From: a bacterium
Lineage (GTDB): Archaea > Thermoproteota > Nitrososphaeria > Nitrososphaerales > CADDZS01
Length of the DNA: 8,394 nucleotides
NCBI GenBank assembly: GCA_027310845.1
Contig: DAIDAB010000085.1
Location: 1-8,394, forward strand
Direction: 5' to 3'
Below, piece by piece: positions 6,379 to 8,394 of the stretch. The notes under the pieces were generated by a model that saw only the letters and a list, made by a program, of their open reading frames with translations, did not search any database and was not told the origin of the DNA. The translations under genes were made by a program, and so were the position numbers. The first letter of the stretch is position 1. Every line of letters starts with the position of its first letter.

Positions 6379-6578
6379 TAGACTTTCTTTGCGCCGTGAA
6401 TCTCAAGTTCGCCATCCTCTTTCATTGTGACACTGATGCCAGACTTGCAGGCTGGACAGCGCGTGTTGGAGAAGGTTTCCTTGCTGCCTTTTCCGCCAAT
6501 CGGGAAAAAACGCAATTTGGTATTCCATTCGAAATGACAGTTGCCGCAGCTTAGTCTCAGCCTTTCTATTTCTTGCAA
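6378..6578 (-). CDS. Small C4 zinc-ribbon protein
   Basis: This 66-aa protein has knuckles C11-G-N-C14 and C41-P-A-C44 with an intervening basic and aromatic strand region (F-E-W-N-T-K-L-R-F-F-P-I-G-G-K-G-S-K). Paired beta strands on both sides give a classic zinc ribbon. The first strand (E-R-L-R-L-S) and the last (I-S-V-T-M-K-E-D-G-E-L-E-I) are well formed, so the protein looks complete, not a fragment. It resembles stand-alone archaeal zinc ribbons that may bind RNA or partner with other proteins; no specific family is recognised. The start is TTG, with the AT-rich box CCTTATTTTTCTG about 42 bp upstream and no in-frame ATG. It converges on the peroxiredoxin gene across a hairpin. Upstream on the same strand lies the decayed HTH_10 gene, 79 bp away. 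Confidence 0.75.
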   Translation of the reverse strand: MQEIERLRLSCGNCHFEWNTKLRFFPIGGKGSKETFSNTRCPACKSGISVTMKEDGELEIHGAKKV

Positions 6579-6613
6579 GAATCCTAGGACTTCTGCTGAT
6601 TATGAGAAACAGT

Positions 6614-6626
6614 CAGAAAAATAAGG
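6614..6626 (-). promoter_or_regulatory. TATA-like box for the 66-aa zinc-ribbon gene
   Basis: Minus-strand CCTTATTTTTCTG is centred about 42 bp before the TTG start, predicting transcription from near 6595 with a leader of about 17 nt. It lies in the short gap after the HTH_10 relic, suggesting the zinc-ribbon gene is transcribed independently of that relic. Confidence 0.4.
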
Positions 6627-6657
6627 TTTGTCATTCGTTTAGCTTGAGGATTCCGAT

Positions 6658-6999
6658 TCAATGTTTTCTAACGGGCATGCTGAGGAGTTTCTCACCGTTC
6701 TCCCGAGTATCTCTGAAAGAATCGCTGGAGAGATTCCAAGCTTTCGGATAGTTCCTCGAGCCTGATCTTCTTCGGGAATCCGACTAGCCCATTTCAAGAG
6801 CCATCTCTACGATCTGTTCCTGTTGTGATGTCAGGTCTTTATCTCTACTGGAGCTGTTGGATCCAGTTCTCCCGAGCTTCGACCAAGAGCTGAACTCGAT
6901 CCTGGCCTCGACACAACTCTGTGCTCATAACTAGAGTCAGACGTCGGCCGAAATTGCGATTACTCTTAGGACGACCTCTAATGATTTAGTTCTAATCAA
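6658..6999 (-). pseudogene. Frameshifted relic of an HTH_10 (bacterio-opsin activator-like) transcription regulator
   Basis: No single frame is open, yet reading the minus strand and changing frame three times rebuilds an archaeal HTH_10 domain. Frame A gives DLTSQQEQIVEMALEMG (about 6837-6787), ending at TAG. Frame B gives GFPKKIRLEELSES (about 6782-6740). Frame C gives LGISPAILSEILGRT (about 6741-6697). Frame A then returns with EKLLSMPVRKH and a TGA at 6660-6658. Each break is repaired by one added base (Gly-Tyr-Val, Glu-Lys-Leu-Gly, Thr-x-Glu-Lys), so three single-base losses are the simplest history. Upstream, frame A continues to a possible TTG at 6999 but meets three stops around 6925-6940, and that half is not recognisable. 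A normal family member has a longer N-terminal sensor domain, which is missing. The reconstruction is by eye; sequencing or assembly error is the alternative for the indels. Confidence 0.7.
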
Positions 7000-7141
7000 T
7001 CATTGCATCGTTCACATATGCGGTGAGAGTATCTATCTCGGAAGCCATGCAACATTCGCACTTTTGGGAGAGACAGATCGTGGCATGTCGATGATTGCAG
7101 ATATTGCAAATGCACATATCTGCACTCACGGTGTAGCTCAT
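6992..7141 (-). CDS. 49-aa cysteine-rich miniprotein, probable metal binder
   Basis: This short frame encodes 49 residues with seven cysteines and two histidines packed between residues 10 and 31: C10-x-C12-x2-C15-N-H17-R-H19-x3-C23-x4-C28-x-C30-C31. An acidic helical tail (A-S-E-I-D-T-L-T-A-Y-V-N-D-A) follows. Such density is unlikely by chance; the other two minus-strand frames here lack it. The pattern suits one or two structural zinc ions or a small Fe-S site; no enzyme motif is seen. I do not recognise a named family. ATG at 7141 gives M-S-Y-T-V-S-A-D before the Cys block; an internal ATG at residue 9 (7117) is possible. No clear Shine-Dalgarno or TATA box was found. Its stop codon region overlaps the TTG that may have begun the HTH_10 relic, suggesting a former two-gene operon. 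The Rieske gene lies 100 bp upstream on the same strand. Confidence 0.6.
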   Translation of the reverse strand: MSYTVSADMCICNICNHRHATICLSQKCECCMASEIDTLTAYVNDAMID

Positions 7142-7241
7142 TAGGGCTCTTGAGAGGAGGCCTGCCAAATGAACATTGCGAAATCAAATTCGATACTTCA
7201 AATGTAATGCTGGAAAAGCAGATTCAACTCGTCAAATTCTA

Positions 7242-7589
7242 CTACTTGTTCTTGACAGGGTGTCTTGTGATCAATATGTCTTGGCCTTCGATCTTGACGC
7301 CATAAAGAGGCTCAGGCTCGAGAGGCTCATCATATTTTCCCGTCCCAGTCTTCAAGTCCCACTCCGCCCCATGTCCTGCGCAGACCAAGGTGTGTCCTTC
7401 AAGCATTCCCTCAGAAAGATCCCATTCCTCGTGATGGCATATTCCTCCTATGGCATAGTACTCCCCGCCGACATTAGTCAAGACCACAACATCGCCGTCT
7501 AGGTCTATGCGCTTGAGTGAACCTTCATTCACTTCTGAAACTTTGGCCACTTTGACATACTCTGAACTGGTGCCACTCTTGGAAGACAT
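7242..7589 (-). CDS. Soluble Rieske [2Fe-2S] ferredoxin-like protein
   Basis: This 115-aa cytosolic electron carrier holds one Rieske cluster bound by C51-x-H53 and C70-x2-H73 (I-C-H-H-E-E-W-D-L and V-C-A-G-H-G-A-E-W-D). The extra cysteine pair that forms a disulfide in high-potential cytochrome bc-type Rieske proteins is absent, placing it with low-potential ferredoxins of dioxygenase/NirD type. Flanking strands are V-K-V-A-K-V-S-E-V (start), V-V-V-L-T-N-V-G-G-E-Y-Y-A-I (about 34-47) and the C-terminal L-Y-G-V-K-I-E-G-Q-D-I-L-I. No signal peptide, Tat motif or membrane anchor is present. The first ten residues are Ser-rich and probably flexible. ATG at 7589 is fixed by a TATA box placed for a leaderless transcript. 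The redox partner is not encoded here; the neighbouring cupredoxin is predicted to be extracellular, so direct exchange is unlikely. Confidence 0.93.
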   Translation of the reverse strand: MSSKSGTSSEYVKVAKVSEVNEGSLKRIDLDGDVVVLTNVGGEYYAIGGICHHEEWDLSEGMLEGHTLVCAGHGAEWDLKTGTGKYDEPLEPEPLYGVKIEGQDILITRHPVKNK

Positions 7590-7610
7590 GGTTCCGAATC
7601 TGCCACTTAA

Positions 7611-7620
7611 CTATTTATTC
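7611..7620 (-). promoter_or_regulatory. TATA box for the Rieske gene (leaderless)
   Basis: Minus-strand GAATAAATAG is centred about 26 bp upstream of the Rieske ATG at 7589, which puts the transcription start at the A of ATG or one base before it. No Shine-Dalgarno motif lies in between. This is the cleanest promoter in the window and shows the Rieske gene has its own transcript despite lying 67 bp behind the cupredoxin gene. Confidence 0.55.
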
Positions 7621-7656
7621 CTGGTACTGCTCTAGCGGTTCATCTGTCCATCAATG

Positions 7657-8394
7657 TCAGGGCGATTTCACAATGACAGTGCCGTGCATCCACGGGTGAT
7701 AACTGCAGTGGTAGTCGTAGGTCCCTGGAGTTGTGAATGTGTACGAATAGATTCCTCCTTGGTTGATAGGCCCTGAATCAAAAAGCCCAGTGTCGCTTGT
7801 CACCGTGTGAGGTACCGCATCATTGTTCATCCATGTCACAGTGTTGTTCACTCCGATCACGACTGTGATAGTGCTCGGCGAATAGTACGTGGTTGTGGCG
7901 TTCGTGCCTGAACCATAGTTTATGCTCACCTGGTTTGAGGGAGAGATTGATGTCTGCGCTGTGGTCGTTGTATTGTACGCCGCGTTGGGTAACACCGTGA
8001 GGTAACCAAACATTCCTATTTGCACGTGATAGACACAAAAGTACTCAAAGACCCCTGCGTATTTCGCGACAAAGGAGCCTCTACCAGTTAGGTTGCCAGG
8101 TGTTCCTGATACGACGACTCCAGGTGAATTGCTAGTGGGCTGAGTCGTGAACTTAACGCCGGTCAGATCGTTTGTAAGGCCAGGAATCGAATCGTTGATC
8201 TGGAAATTGTACGGAGGATCAACCGTGAACGTGTGCCCAGCGGTATCATTGACAATGAACGTGATGTGAACCGTATCGCCCTGAGCTACGACGATGTTGG
8301 CTGGAGTGAATCTGTCTTGGAGGGCCTGTGGTGTTTTTGCCCAAGTCATCGTAATGTATCTATTCTCGGGTGGTTGATTCAAAGCGATGAGGCT
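7657..8394 (-). CDS. Two-domain cupredoxin (plastocyanin/amicyanin-like), N-terminus beyond window edge
   Basis: This secreted or cell-surface blue-copper protein has two complete type 1 sites. Numbering from the Leu codon at 8382 taken as residue 1, domain 1 (about 20-132) has His50 in A-G-H-T-F and C116-x2-H119-x4-M124. Domain 2 (about 165-240) has His192 in P-H-T-V-T and C226-x2-H229-x2-M232 (YHCSYHPWMHG). A Thr/Ser/Asn-rich linker (about 136-165) joins them. Six N-x-S/T sequons (N45, N63, N97, N137, N161, N179) suit archaeal surface N-glycosylation. The frame is open to the edge; the first codons read S-L-I-A before the Leu, which looks like the end of a signal or anchor helix, so TTG 8382 is probably internal. 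The likely role is electron transfer outside the membrane; oxidase activity would need a type 2/3 centre, not seen. The Rieske gene follows 67 bp downstream. Confidence 0.93.
   Translation of the reverse strand, partial: SLIALNQPPENRYITMTWAKTPQALQDRFTPANIVVAQGDTVHITFIVNDTAGHTFTVDPPYNFQINDSIPGLTNDLTGVKFTTQPTSNSPGVVVSGTPGNLTGRGSFVAKYAGVFEYFCVYHVQIGMFGYLTVLPNAAYNTTTTAQTSISPSNQVSINYGSGTNATTTYYSPSTITVVIGVNNTVTWMNNDAVPHTVTSDTGLFDSGPINQGGIYSYTFTTPGTYDYHCSYHPWMHGTVIVKSP

Noticed and set aside
6996..7187. 63-codon minus-strand frame overlapping the Cys-rich gene
   Set aside because: Another frame of the same strand shows the non-random Cys/His pattern with an ATG start; this one is its shadow.
7169..7207. 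12-codon plus-strand ORF with a strong GGAGG eight bases upstream
   Set aside because: Too short to judge, no TATA box in front, and it lies opposite the leader region of the Cys-rich gene; the SD match may be chance.
1..8394. Defence island, toxin-antitoxin pair or prophage
   Set aside because: No gene of those classes was recognised; neighbours are housekeeping and redox genes, and no direct repeats or integrase were seen.

Overview
The window looks like chromosomal DNA of an archaeon, most likely a mesophilic member of the Nitrososphaeria (Thaumarchaeota) or a close relative. This is inference, not a database match. Supporting signs are: a UPF0148/SSSCA1-type zinc protein; a relic of the archaeal 'bacterio-opsin activator' helix-turn-helix family (HTH_10); several very small zinc-ribbon proteins; a surface blue-copper protein; apparent TATA boxes about 25 bp upstream of start codons (leaderless or short-leader transcripts); and several TTG/GTG starts. 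No rRNA, tRNA, CRISPR array, insertion sequence or phage gene was seen.

Layout, left to right. (1) 1-1791 (+): the C-terminal two thirds of an AcnA-type aconitase, cut by the window edge. (2) 1798-2181 (-): a winged-helix DNA-binding protein converging on aconitase with a 6-bp gap. (3) 2283-2585 (-): a three-helix membrane protein of unknown function. (4) 2586-2863: a spacer of about 280 bp with no convincing gene but one perfect 7-bp-arm palindrome. (5) 2864-3124 (-): a GIY-YIG mini-nuclease. It is divergent from (6) 3221-3631 (+), a UPF0148-like zinc/coiled-coil protein, and (7) 3710-3901 (+), a 63-aa zinc ribbon. (8) 3909-5720 (-): a complete S9 serine peptidase (seven-bladed propeller plus alpha/beta hydrolase). 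It is divergent from (9) 5834-6304 (+), a BCP/PrxQ-type peroxiredoxin. (10) 6378-6578 (-): a 66-aa zinc ribbon, separated from the peroxiredoxin by a convergent hairpin. (11) 6658-7141 (-): the most interesting stretch, holding a 49-aa Cys-rich miniprotein whose stop overlaps the apparent start of a frameshifted, decayed HTH_10 regulator. (12) 7242-7589 (-): a soluble Rieske [2Fe-2S] protein with a textbook leaderless promoter. (13) 7657-8394 (-): a two-domain cupredoxin running off the right edge.

Most genes are housekeeping or stress-related: central carbon metabolism, protein turnover, peroxide removal and electron transfer. They look like single-gene or two-gene transcription units, not one operon or defence island. 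The only mechanistic themes the sequence supports are redox/metal chemistry in the right half (peroxiredoxin, Cys-rich miniprotein, Rieske, cupredoxin) and many tiny Cys-based metal-binding proteins. I found no clearly new multi-gene system. The best candidates for something undescribed are the 49-aa Cys-rich protein with its dying regulator, and the UPF0148-like protein with only three of the usual four cysteines.
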